A stretch of 64,000 bases of DNA, taken from positions 310,001-374,000 of the forward strand of contig JACKEL010000003.1 of NCBI GenBank assembly GCA_020632975.1. The letters run 5' to 3'. The notes under the pieces are model-generated. The model was not told the DNA's origin. It made no database searches and saw only the letters and a program-made list of their open reading frames with translations. The DNA is from Myxococcales bacterium. GTDB lineage: Bacteria > Myxococcota_C > UBA6777. Positions 42,479 to 50,702 of this stretch are shown here, piece after piece. A program made the position numbers and the translations under genes. Numbering within the stretch: position 1 is the first letter of the stretch; the number at the start of each line of letters is the position of its first letter.

Positions 42479-42808
42479 GATGACCTGCTTTTGAGGGCCG
42501 CTTTGGGCCTCTCTGATGGAAAGAACCGCACCTCTTGTTGGAGGATGCGGTTTTTTTGTGTGTTTTGTGTGTCGAGGAAGGCCAAAGTCAAGAAGGGAGA
42601 AGGGGAGAGCTTAGGGGGAAAAGGCCTTGATGGGGGTGGGGCTTGAAATTGAGATGGGCCGTGTTACCTTGCTTGCGAATGGAACATCGAAGGACGCAAA
42701 GACACCTACGGACGCGGAGAATACTGCAACTGTACGTATTTGCGATGATGTATCAAAAACGAAGGTCACCGAACCACGGGGCCTTTGCGAGACAAAGGGA
42801 GTAACCAC
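42479..42808. other. Intergenic region with terminator
   Basis: 330 bases: the terminator at 42524-42557 ends the lipoprotein gene. The remainder (42600-42800) contains AATTGAGATGGG and GTGTTACC stretches that might be a promoter but no clear hexamers. No ORF or RNA gene is supported. Confidence 0.5.
42524..42557 (+). terminator. Intrinsic terminator
   Basis: AACCGCA-CCTC pairs with GAGG-(A)-TGCGGTT around TTGTTG, with one bulged A, followed by seven T. It lies 46 bases after the lipoprotein stop. Confidence 0.85.
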
Positions 42809-43855
42809 ATGGCCCGTTATCGAGGACGAGAACATTACGATGACTACCAAGGATCGCGTCGTGGGAATCAACCCAACATGGCGTTATTCTGGGGAATTGC
42901 GGCGATGATCGTGGTGGGAGGGATTGCTGTGTATTTCTTTACCTCCCGACGACCAAACGTTGGGCCCGGATACAACGGTTATATCAGCCAAGGGCAGGGC
43001 CCCAAACAACAAGCTCCTGCGATGCAACCCATAGAAGTGGGTGATCCCAAGATCGACCTCAAAGCTGTAGAAGAGGCTCTTTGGAGCACCAAAGGTAAAG
43101 ACGAAAAAGACTTTTCAGGTTGGATGAAGCGTTTTGAAGATGAGGTCAATGCGATCTATTTTGCGACCTTGAAACGCCAAAAGCCCAATGCTGACCCCAC
43201 CACGTTGTTGCCTTCGCCTGTCCGCGTGGAACCCAAGCGCAACAACAACTTGCTGACGTTGTACGGGTACATCGACCAAAACAAAAAGCAAGGCTACCAA
43301 AACGGCGAAGACAAGTTGATCTTCGCTTTCCAACAAACCAAACCTTACGATCAAGCCCAACGCCAACTTTCGTACTCTTTGCGCGATGGTTCGGGCTATT
43401 ACTATCGCCAACCTGACTACGCACACTCTTACAGCACGGGGGTGAGTCCTTTCTTTTTGGGCTTCTTTGTCTATCCCATGATCTGGCATGCTGTTTGGTG
43501 GCGTAGTTCTTTTATGTGGTATGGCTCGGCTTATTGGTGGCGTACAGGTGCTTTCTACTCGCGCTACAATTACTACTATGGCCGATATCCCTCTTACTAT
43601 GGCTATTATCGCAACACCTACTACACACGTCATCGCCCGATGGGATGGAGTCGAGGCTCGTACTATCGTCGTGGTGCAGGTGGTCGTTACTATCGTTCGG
43701 GCTCTTATGGAAGCCGCGCACGTTACCGTCGTTCGGGCTCTTACGGTGGCTCACGTTATGGCGGATCGCGCTCGGGTGGGTCTCGTTATGGTGGCTCTCG
43801 TTCGGGTGGCTCGCGTAGCTATGGTGGAAGTCGTTCGGGTGGCGGGAAGTGGTAA
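42809..43855 (+). CDS. Membrane protein with Tyr/Gly/Ser/Arg-rich tail
   Basis: 348 residues from MARYRGREHYDDYQGSRRG, with GGGAG upstream. One membrane helix (MALFWGIAAMIVVGGIAVYFF) follows a 23-residue charged N-terminus. Residues 60-200 are soluble and charged. Then come Trp/Tyr-rich segments (WWRSSFMWYGSAYWWRTG) and a Tyr-rich stretch, and finally a repeated Ser-Arg-Tyr-Gly-Gly tail (GGSRYGGSRSGG repeats) ending GGGKW. No family recognised. The tail is low complexity and probably disordered; its DNA is a short tandem repeat. Confidence 0.72.
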   Translation: MARYRGREHYDDYQGSRRGNQPNMALFWGIAAMIVVGGIAVYFFTSRRPNVGPGYNGYISQGQGPKQQAPAMQPIEVGDPKIDLKAVEEALWSTKGKDEKDFSGWMKRFEDEVNAIYFATLKRQKPNADPTTLLPSPVRVEPKRNNNLLTLYGYIDQNKKQGYQNGEDKLIFAFQQTKPYDQAQRQLSYSLRDGSGYYYRQPDYAHSYSTGVSPFFLGFFVYPMIWHAVWWRSSFMWYGSAYWWRTGAFYSRYNYYYGRYPSYYGYYRNTYYTRHRPMGWSRGSYYRRGAGGRYYRSGSYGSRARYRRSGSYGGSRYGGSRSGGSRYGGSRSGGSRSYGGSRSGGGKW

Positions 43856-43890
43856 GGCCCTTTGCTTGGGGGGATTCGGGCTCTTGAGGA

Positions 43891-44400
43891 TTATCGCTTC
43901 TGTGGTTTTCCTGGGGTCCAGTTGGGGACGGTTGTCTTGCCTTTGTACTCAAGCTTGAGTGGCTTGAGCTTGCGCTTGAATACACGCTTACGAAACACGA
44001 TATCCAAACCCGTTTTTTGGACATCTTCCAAGATCGAAGGATGTGGTTTTTCAAAAGGGGAAGACTTGTAGATCGCCTTGAGTAGGGAGTGATCAAAGCT
44101 TTTCAGTCCGCTGCTTTGAACGATCTTGATCTTCTTGAGCTTTCCTTTTGCGTCGATCCACACCGTCACAGTCGCGCTGCGTTTGTGCAAGGCCATCAAA
44201 GGAAGCTTCTGTGTTTCCCAAGACTTTTGGATCCTGTCGTGGACACGTGCTAGATACCGCGCCGTAAGCAGAAGAGGTGATGTCGATTCTTTTGTTTCTG
44301 CGTGGACTTGCAGCGAAAACAAAAAGACAAAACCACAAAGAACAAGCGTTGTTGTCTGCCAACAAGGCGTCAAAGCACGAAAGGATCTCTTTTGACTCAC
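43891..44400 (-). CDS. Exported TonB-C-terminal-domain-like protein
   Basis: 169 residues with AAGGAG six bases before ATG. Signal peptide TTTLVLCGFVFLFSLQVHA is followed by a TonB-type C-terminal pattern: VHDRIQKSWETQKLP, VTVWIDAKGKLKKIKIVQSSGLKSFDHSLLKAIYKSSPFEKP. Here the basic C-terminal tail after residue 135 is unusual. Myxococcal genomes have many such proteins in envelope functions; the lack of the N-terminal membrane helix plus long Pro linker makes energy transduction unlikely. Function unknown. Confidence 0.78.
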   Translation of the reverse strand: MSQKRSFRALTPCWQTTTLVLCGFVFLFSLQVHAETKESTSPLLLTARYLARVHDRIQKSWETQKLPLMALHKRSATVTVWIDAKGKLKKIKIVQSSGLKSFDHSLLKAIYKSSPFEKPHPSILEDVQKTGLDIVFRKRVFKRKLKPLKLEYKGKTTVPNWTPGKPQKR

Positions 44401-44481
44401 GGTCTTCTCCTTGGTCGGGCTCGCCTTGTTTTTGGGGATGTAGAGGGGAGGAGAGAAGACGAGCGTGGGTTCGCTGGGATC

Positions 44482-45069
44482 TTATTCTTTCAGGACACAA
44501 CGCCCGTCAGAGTTGCAGAAAAAGTCTTCGTTGGGACAATCGCTACTGCTTGAACAGCTGGGTTCTTCGATCTTGAACTCACAACGACGTTGGACACAAG
44601 CAAATCCTTGATCGCAGTCTTCCGCAACCTCGCAACGACGGCCCACACGACAGACGTTCCCAAAGCGCTCATCGCAGATCAAGTTGGTGGGATCTGGGCA
44701 ATCGTTATCGACTTGGCAAGCAAGACCTTCACCGCTACGCGTACAGTAACCCGACTTGCAAACAAGCCCTTGTCCGCAAGGTTTGGAGACAAGGTCACAT
44801 TCGATAAGTAATTGTTTGGGGACGCACAACGAGAACCGACAGGCCGCATTACTGGGGCAATCCGCATTGTCTTTGCAGGACTGATTGGAAACATCCGTGC
44901 AAACACCGCGATCACAGTACAAACCTGGAATACATTCGTACGTCCGCGTACAGGCTTGGCCTTGCGTAAAGTTAAAGCCGCAAGAGATCGAGGCGCCAAG
45001 TAAGGTAAGCAAAAGCGCCGCTCGAAAAAGGAGATGGAGCGGACGCTTGGTGGAAGCTTTGCGGGACAT
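44482..45069 (-). CDS. Secreted cysteine-rich protein (Dickkopf-like Cys pattern)
   Basis: 195 residues with GAGGAA before ATG. Signal peptide RAALLLTLLGASISC may end in a lipobox-like Cys. The mature part has about 24 Cys in repeated motifs: CTRTYECIPGLYCDRGVC, CKDNADCPSNAACRFSLC, CQVDNDCPDPTNLICD, CEVAEDCDQGFACVQRRC, CSSSSDCPNEDFFCNSDGRC. The pattern C-x5-C-x6-C-x4-C is common in myxobacterial extracellular proteins and looks like Dickkopf N-terminal or EB modules. It should form disulfides outside the cell. The role is unknown. Confidence 0.85.
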   Translation of the reverse strand: MSRKASTKRPLHLLFRAALLLTLLGASISCGFNFTQGQACTRTYECIPGLYCDRGVCTDVSNQSCKDNADCPSNAACRFSLCVPKQLLIECDLVSKPCGQGLVCKSGYCTRSGEGLACQVDNDCPDPTNLICDERFGNVCRVGRRCEVAEDCDQGFACVQRRCEFKIEEPSCSSSSDCPNEDFFCNSDGRCVLKE

Positions 45070-45445
45070 TGTGGTTCCTCAGGATCATCGGGTTGTGCCG
45101 TTCGTTGTATGCGCAAAGATGCGCCGTAGATGTAGCAGAGTTTTCGCAAGATAGCAATGATTTAGGGGCGGAGTTGGGGCGGGCACGGAGGATATATCTG
45201 GGGCGGGCACGGAGGCCCGCCCGATAAAATGGATATATCGGATATATCTGGGGCGGCCCACTGTGGCCGCCCGCAGAAAACGGATATCCGAGATAGATTA
45301 TTGGAGAAAGCGGATTTGCCCACTGTGGCCGCCCGATAAAATGGATCAGGGGCGGGCACGAGGCCCGCCCGATAAAATGGATATATCGGATATATCTGGG
45401 GCGGCCCACTGTGGCCGCCCGCAGAAAACGGATATCCGAGATAGA
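45070..45445. other. Intergenic region mostly made of palindromic repeats
   Basis: 376 bases; 45166-45445 is the repeat block described separately. The left 95 bases are the leader of the Cys-rich protein gene and contain no other recognisable element. Confidence 0.7.
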
Positions 45446-45469
45446 TTATTGAAGAAAGCGGATTTGCCC
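45166..45469. repeat. Palindromic repeat block with a 120-bp direct duplication
   Basis: Palindromes with 8-bp arms and 6-base spacers: GGGCGGGC-ACGGAG-GCCCGCCC at 45201-45222 and GGGCGGCC-CACTGT-GGCCGCCC at 45251-45272, repeated at 45350-45370 (spacer one base short) and 45399-45420. Partial copies lie at 45175-45190 (left arm only) and 45320-45334 (right part only). Segment 45201-45321 is repeated almost exactly at 45350-45469 with two differences. The second copy runs 24 bases into the coding end of the phospholipase gene. Linkers are GATATC/ATATCC-rich as at 14.5 kb. Confidence 0.9.
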
Positions 45470-48016
45470 GGGGGCTTTGAGGTTGAGTTGTGCGGAGCCG
45501 CGGTATTGCGTGATCATACCTTGGATTTGGACGTATTTACCGACGAGTGCTTTGGCGGGGGATTGGTTGGCGAATTTTTGTTGGAAGGCGGCTGCGCTGG
45601 TTTTCCAGAGAACGATGAGGAGTTGTCGTTCGACAGGTTTGGCGAAGAAGATCTGAAACATCTTGCGTCGTTCTTTTACGGAGACGATGCGACCGACGAC
45701 AACGCCCGAGCGTCCGACTTGGAAGCGTGCTTCGTAGGGGGTCATGTAGATCTCGTGGTCGCCTTTGAGGACGTAACCGAGTTGGCGTTGTCCGATACGG
45801 ACTTGGTAAAAGGACGGTAGTTCTGCGAGAACATCGAGTGTATCGGCGGGTTGAAGTCGAGCGAGGACTTCAGCGCGGATAGAGGGCTGTTTGTAAACAG
45901 GGGAGGGGTTTCGCAGGACGATTTGGAAGATGCGAGACTGGAGCCAGTCACGGATGAAGAGGTCTGTGTAATAGGCTGCGACTTTGGGGTGTCGAACGAT
46001 CACGCCCACTTCGCGGTTGCCTTTGAAGCTGTTTTCCGTCCAGTTGATCGAACCCACAAAGACTTCTTTGCGATCGACGATCACGCCCTTGGCATGGATC
46101 TTTGCGACGCCAGCGGCTTGTAGGTTGATCAAGCGTGCGCGGAGATTGAGTTTTTCTTGTGCGGCGATGCGGTTGAGCATGGCGACGGTCTTATCATTTT
46201 TGCGATCATCACGAACGTCGATGTTGTACCAAGTGCTGTCGAGCAGAACGCGGACACGGCAACCTTTTCGCGCGGCTTGGATCACAGCCATCAGGGGAAG
46301 GTTGGGGGTTTTGAGGAAAGAGCGTTTGTGTTTTTTGCCCCAAAACAGGGGGATGGAGTTTTGTTGGATCAGGACTTCATTTTGGCATGAAAGGATCGAT
46401 CCCATCAGGCTTTGGCGTTCATGAAGGCTGTTGTCGGGTGAGAGCACCATCTCTAGGTCTGCGCGTCCTGACACACGGAGAGCAGGTCGTCGATAACGGT
46501 AGATCGGGGTATATGATCGCTCTTTGGGGTTAAAGGAGCTTGGTGGAGGACCCCAACGTGTGCCGCCAGCGTCTGCGATGGGGAGAAGATCGAGTTGGTG
46601 TGCGGTGTCTGTGTCGTGTTTCCACACCGCGTAGAGGTCGCGTACAAGGACAGGGGAGCGGATTTGGATCTCCCAACCTCGGTTTCCAAAGTCAGGGCGC
46701 GGTGGGTGCCCCGTGGTTCCGTAGTTTTCGGTCCCGATGATCACCCAAGTTTGATCGATGATGGCGTATTTTGCGTGATTGAATCGGTAGCGTCGGATGA
46801 TCTTTTGTTTTCGATTTCCGCGCATCCAGAGAATTGGGATGCCTGCTTTATGCATCTTGTTTGCGTAGTAGCGGGCTTTTTTGGGGACTCCACCTACAGG
46901 GACACCTTCAAAGAGGATGCGAACATCCACGCCACGGCGTTTGGCTTGGATCATGGTGTTTGCGAGTTCTGGGTTGGTGAAGAGGTAAACATTGAGAAGG
47001 ATTTGCTTTCTGGCGCTTTTGAAGCGTTGGATCAGCGACGCATAGTTGTTTTCTGGCGCGGATGTCACGAGGATATCGACGCTTGTATTTTTGTGTCGTT
47101 GGGGAGTAAACAAGCTTTGGCCGGGTTTTTCGACGCGGTGGGTGACATCAGCGCCCAACTTTGTGGCGGAGAAACTGTTGTTCCAATCCGCGGCGGTGTT
47201 GGTATCAGGGACAGGGATACCTTTTTCATTTCGGTCGCGGGCGAGGACCTGTCCACGGGAGGCGTAGGGGTTTGCGCCGCGCATATTTACGGGTGGTCCA
47301 GACCAGTGGCCTTGTGGGATCGCGCTTGCGTCGAAGGGTTTGTTTTGTGTGTCTTTGACGGTGTCATAACAAACGATGTCGACAGGGCGACCGTTGGGGT
47401 CATGAAGAGAGACAACCCCGCGTGTCGAGGGGAGATTCGGCCAACCTTCGGGGAGATCAGCTTTGGGGATATTGGGTGCATCACTGTCCCCTTGGATATC
47501 GGGGGAGATCCCGAACATGCGGCGGAATCCGTCAGCTTGGTAAGCGATCCAGATGGACTGTCCGGGTCGTAGGCGTGTTCCAGGGGGGAGGACGATGCGA
47601 CGTTTTTTTCCTGTGGGTTGGTAGGACTCTTGTCGTTTGTTGCGTCCCCAGCGTCCTCTTGGTCGTCGAGAGGAGTTGCGACGTCGTCGCGCGCTGCGCT
47701 TGGTGTACATGTCAGAGATCATCCAACTGGAGACATCGACCGTTCGTTTGCTGACGTTGGTGAGTCGGATGGCTTCTTCGGGTTCAGGGCGCCCGCGAAG
47801 AAAGCCGTGGTAGTAAACGCCTGAGATGACGACCTGATGGGCACGTGTATCATCGGCTTGCGCGGTAGGTGCGAGGCTGCAAAGCAGTGCGCACACAAAG
47901 AGAAGGCGCACGATGCGGAGAGGCCAAGAACCCGCAAGGGATGAAAAAACGTTTTGAAGCGTGCGGCGTTGGGAAAAAGGATGGACGAGGGCTCGGACAT
48001 GGGGGTGTTGAAACAC
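45446..48016 (-). CDS. Exported phospholipase-D-like protein with lamin-tail-like, SH3-like and OB-like regions
   Basis: 856 residues from GTG 48016, chosen because GAGG lies six bases upstream and the start follows the neighbouring stop at 48064. The signal peptide is LRIVRLLFVCALLCSLAPTAQA. A beta-rich, lamin-tail-like segment with a basic insert follows. Two PLD active sites are complete: H-x-K at 414 (FNHAKYAIID) and 641 (KIHAKGVIVD), with GTENYG and GSINWTENSFKG. The C-terminus is an SH3-like domain then an OB-like end (YVQIQGMITQYRGSAQLNL). It should hydrolyse phosphodiester bonds outside the cytoplasm. The last codons lie inside the repeat. Confidence 0.85.
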   Translation of the reverse strand: MFQHPHVRALVHPFSQRRTLQNVFSSLAGSWPLRIVRLLFVCALLCSLAPTAQADDTRAHQVVISGVYYHGFLRGRPEPEEAIRLTNVSKRTVDVSSWMISDMYTKRSARRRRNSSRRPRGRWGRNKRQESYQPTGKKRRIVLPPGTRLRPGQSIWIAYQADGFRRMFGISPDIQGDSDAPNIPKADLPEGWPNLPSTRGVVSLHDPNGRPVDIVCYDTVKDTQNKPFDASAIPQGHWSGPPVNMRGANPYASRGQVLARDRNEKGIPVPDTNTAADWNNSFSATKLGADVTHRVEKPGQSLFTPQRHKNTSVDILVTSAPENNYASLIQRFKSARKQILLNVYLFTNPELANTMIQAKRRGVDVRILFEGVPVGGVPKKARYYANKMHKAGIPILWMRGNRKQKIIRRYRFNHAKYAIIDQTWVIIGTENYGTTGHPPRPDFGNRGWEIQIRSPVLVRDLYAVWKHDTDTAHQLDLLPIADAGGTRWGPPPSSFNPKERSYTPIYRYRRPALRVSGRADLEMVLSPDNSLHERQSLMGSILSCQNEVLIQQNSIPLFWGKKHKRSFLKTPNLPLMAVIQAARKGCRVRVLLDSTWYNIDVRDDRKNDKTVAMLNRIAAQEKLNLRARLINLQAAGVAKIHAKGVIVDRKEVFVGSINWTENSFKGNREVGVIVRHPKVAAYYTDLFIRDWLQSRIFQIVLRNPSPVYKQPSIRAEVLARLQPADTLDVLAELPSFYQVRIGQRQLGYVLKGDHEIYMTPYEARFQVGRSGVVVGRIVSVKERRKMFQIFFAKPVERQLLIVLWKTSAAAFQQKFANQSPAKALVGKYVQIQGMITQYRGSAQLNLKAPGQIRFLQ

Positions 48017-48063
48017 TGTGAACCTCGCGTATGGATGGGTGAGGGGACCGAACGTGGGGAGGA

Positions 48064-48606
48064 TCAGAAGCCTTCGAAGAGGATTTCGATCTCGTTGTTG
48101 CTCCAATCGCCGAGGTGACGGAGGAGAACAGCGATGCGCTGGATATAATCAGCGACGAGATCAGCGATGGCTTGTTGAGCTTGTACGGTATCGAGTTCGA
48201 TTTCACCGAGATTTTCGATAAAAGCGGGGGCTTCTTTGTAGCCACCCCACTCAAAGCGCATAAAGATCCGACCTTGATCGAGGCGCCAGTGGAGGAAATG
48301 TGCGCGGCTACCGGGCTCTACGTCATACTGTTGGAGGTAGATGGGGATACGCACAGACTTTTCTGTGGCAAGAACACGAAGTCCACCAGAGAGACTTTTG
48401 ATAAGGGCGTGGACTGGGAGGATAAAGGCTTCTGTGTAACCAGCGAGTAAGTCGGTGTTTCCCACGCGCATGGTGATGTAGGCATCGAACTCTTTTTGAA
48501 GGTATTCAGTGATACCTTCTTTGTCATCTACAGAGGTGAACTCTTTGATATCTTCGAGGGTGGGCCATTCGCTGACCTTGAGCTCCAATGTTTGGGCGCC
48601 TTGCAT
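48064..48606 (-). CDS. Conserved hypothetical protein
   Basis: 180 residues from MQGAQTLELKVSEW with GAGAGGA before ATG. It is a soluble acidic protein without signal peptide. It has an alpha/beta pattern: VSEWPTLEDIKEFTSVDD, a middle beta stretch VRIPIYLQQYDVEPGSRAHFLHWRLDQGRIFMRFEWGG, and a C-terminal helix ending NNEIEILFEGF. I do not recognise the family. It lies 47 bases upstream of the phospholipase start and shares its strand, so it may be co-transcribed with it. Confidence 0.7.
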   Translation of the reverse strand: MQGAQTLELKVSEWPTLEDIKEFTSVDDKEGITEYLQKEFDAYITMRVGNTDLLAGYTEAFILPVHALIKSLSGGLRVLATEKSVRIPIYLQQYDVEPGSRAHFLHWRLDQGRIFMRFEWGGYKEAPAFIENLGEIELDTVQAQQAIADLVADYIQRIAVLLRHLGDWSNNEIEILFEGF

Positions 48607-49055
48607 CCTTGATTCCTCTCTGTTGTAGAAAACACTGCGACGTCGTAGAGCCTCGCAGGCTAAAGTCAAATATCGGCAATAGGGGAGGGGGTGAGATCTT
48701 GGAGAATGGGGGATTTGGATGTCTCTGGGCCTCTCCCTGCTTGCATTGGTTGTACCCCCCTTGTAGCGTATTTTCCTCTGCGAGACCAGAGAAAACATTG
48801 GTGGTGTACTGACACGAGAACTTCTCTTTGGTGACACCCCCTTGACATTTTGGGAGCGCGCTGGCTTTTGTTGTGAGGAAGTGACCGACCTTGCAGAGGG
48901 ATTCGGAAGATAACATTCGTATTAGTAGAGCACCCAGTTACCGCCAACTATCACCCAAATACCCAAGATGAAAACAAAGCGATATTACTTGAACCTCCGT
49001 TGTTTGATGGAGTGTCGGCAGGCTTCTTTGTCTCTGGGTTGGGGAGCGGAAAAGT
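48607..49055. other. Region upstream of dnaA
   Basis: 449 bases. Searched for DnaA boxes (TTATNCACA type) and found none convincing. A TTGACA hexamer at 48842-48847 lacks a good downstream -10 hexamer at normal spacing. An imperfect hairpin TTTTCCTCT/AGAGAAAA is at 48771-48795. No ORF is supported here. It is the likely promoter region of dnaA. Confidence 0.5.
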
Positions 49056-50423
49056 ATGCATGAAGAAGAAGTGAAGGGTTCACAACTCTGGCAAGCCATG
49101 TTTGATGGCTTGCAGGAGCGAATCAGCCCTCAAAACTTTAAAATATGGATTGAGCCCGTTCGTGCGAGCCTTGGAGGGGGGACACTGCGTCTGCATGTCC
49201 CCAATCAGTACTTTCAGGAATGGATCGCGCAAAACTACCTTCAAGATATCCACGAGATCGCAGAGAGCGTCTACGGCGGATCTTTACGGATCGAGTTGGA
49301 GTATCAAGAAGCTGAGCAGTTGGAGATCGACCCTTCTTATGTTCCTTCGGTGCCTTTGGGCGCGGTGGAAGAGGGGAACTTTTTCGAGCCGTTTACGGTC
49401 CCCAAGCTCAACGAGCGCTACACTTTCGAAAGTTTTGTGGTTGGGCCCTCCAACCAGTTTGCTCATGCAGCGTGTTTGGCTGTCGCCAACGAGCCTGCGG
49501 GCAGTTACAACCCTTTGTTTATTTATGGTGGGGTCGGGCTAGGCAAGACGCACTTGCTACACGCCATTGGTTGGTCTTTGCTCGAACACCCGCAAAAACC
49601 GCGTGTTTTGTACATCTCGTCTGAACAGTTTGTGAACGAGATGATCACCGCGGTGCGTTTCGATAAGTTGTCTGAGTTTCGCTCGCGTTATCGGGACCAA
49701 TGCGATGTTTTGATGCTTGACGATATCCAGTTTATCGCGGGCAAGAAGATGACACAGGAAGAGTTTTTCCACACGTTCAACTTTTTGCACAGTTCGAGCA
49801 AACAGATCATCGTGACATCGGATCGTTATCCGCAAGAGATCCCCGCCTTGGAAGAACGCTTGCGTTCGCGTTTTCAGTGGGGATTGATCGCGGATATCCA
49901 AGAGCCCGAACTCGAAACGCGCATGGCCATCGTGACACAAAAAGCCGAAAATGACGGTCTTGTGTTGGACAATGAGTTGGTGTTGTACCTTGCCTCTTCG
50001 ATGCAAAACAACATCCGCGAGTTGGAAGGTGCGCTTGTGCGCTTGCGAGCTTTTGCGGAGCTGACAGGACGCCAAGTGACCCTGCGCATGGCACGAGATG
50101 TCTTGCGTGGCTTGATGCCTGAGCGCCAACCTGTCGCATCTGTCGATGTGATCCAACAGATCGTCGCGGACTATTACGATGTAAAGATCCACGATCTGCG
50201 CGGAAACAAGCGGCAAAAGCAGATCTTGTTACCTCGCCAAGTTGCGATGTATCTTTGCCGAAAGCTCGCACAAGCTTCCTTTGTGGAGATTGGTGCGGGG
50301 TTTGGTGGAAAAGATCACTCTACCGCAATCAATGCCTGCCAACGTGTAGAACAGTTGCTTCCCAATGACCCCATCCTCCGTTCAGAGCTAAATGAGCTAG
50401 AGTCGCGTATCCGTGAAGGTTGA
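49056..50423 (+). CDS. dnaA: Chromosomal replication initiator DnaA
   Basis: 455 residues; GGGGAG precedes ATG. Domain I is LWQAMFDGLQERISPQNFKIWIEPV. The AAA+ domain has Walker A GGVGLGKTHLLHA and Walker B LMLDDIQFIAGK. The C-terminal DNA-binding domain includes GGKDHSTAINACQRVEQL, the box-recognition motif. DnaA opens oriC and loads the helicase. The neighbours dnaN and recF follow in the classical order. Confidence 0.98.
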   Translation: MHEEEVKGSQLWQAMFDGLQERISPQNFKIWIEPVRASLGGGTLRLHVPNQYFQEWIAQNYLQDIHEIAESVYGGSLRIELEYQEAEQLEIDPSYVPSVPLGAVEEGNFFEPFTVPKLNERYTFESFVVGPSNQFAHAACLAVANEPAGSYNPLFIYGGVGLGKTHLLHAIGWSLLEHPQKPRVLYISSEQFVNEMITAVRFDKLSEFRSRYRDQCDVLMLDDIQFIAGKKMTQEEFFHTFNFLHSSSKQIIVTSDRYPQEIPALEERLRSRFQWGLIADIQEPELETRMAIVTQKAENDGLVLDNELVLYLASSMQNNIRELEGALVRLRAFAELTGRQVTLRMARDVLRGLMPERQPVASVDVIQQIVADYYDVKIHDLRGNKRQKQILLPRQVAMYLCRKLAQASFVEIGAGFGGKDHSTAINACQRVEQLLPNDPILRSELNELESRIREG

Positions 50424-50702
50424 TCCCCTCTTATCAAAGCAAGATGCAGCGCTTTGTCTTGTTGTGACATCACGATATGCCACAACAGGGGCTGTCACCT
50501 TTTGCAAACAGGGGATCGATTGGATCTCTCGGTGACACCGAGAGACATCGGGTTGCTTTGTTTGTTGTGGGTTGGCTTTGAGCAGAAACGATTGTAGAAC
50601 CTTGGAACGTGAGAATTGGGAAACGCCCGAATGATCGAAACGATCAAGAAAAAGTCCCGCATGTTTTAGACATGGGGAGAGTACCAATGTGGAGAAAGAT
50701 TC
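50424..50702. promoter_or_regulatory. dnaA-dnaN spacer with two dyads
   Basis: A perfect dyad TCTCTCGGTG-A-CACCGAGAGA is at 50525-50545 and a 7-bp inverted repeat TGTTGTG/CACAACA at 50460-50466 and 50481-50487. Several GATC sites lie around them. No DnaA-box consensus was seen, so an origin here is not supported. The dyads may regulate dnaN. Confidence 0.45.

Noticed and set aside
45166..45469. CRISPR array
   Set aside because: Repeats are palindromic with unequal spacing and repeated linkers; no unique spacers and no cas genes.
48607..50702. oriC within the dnaA flanks
   Set aside because: No cluster of DnaA boxes recognised; only dyads and GATC sites, which are not sufficient.
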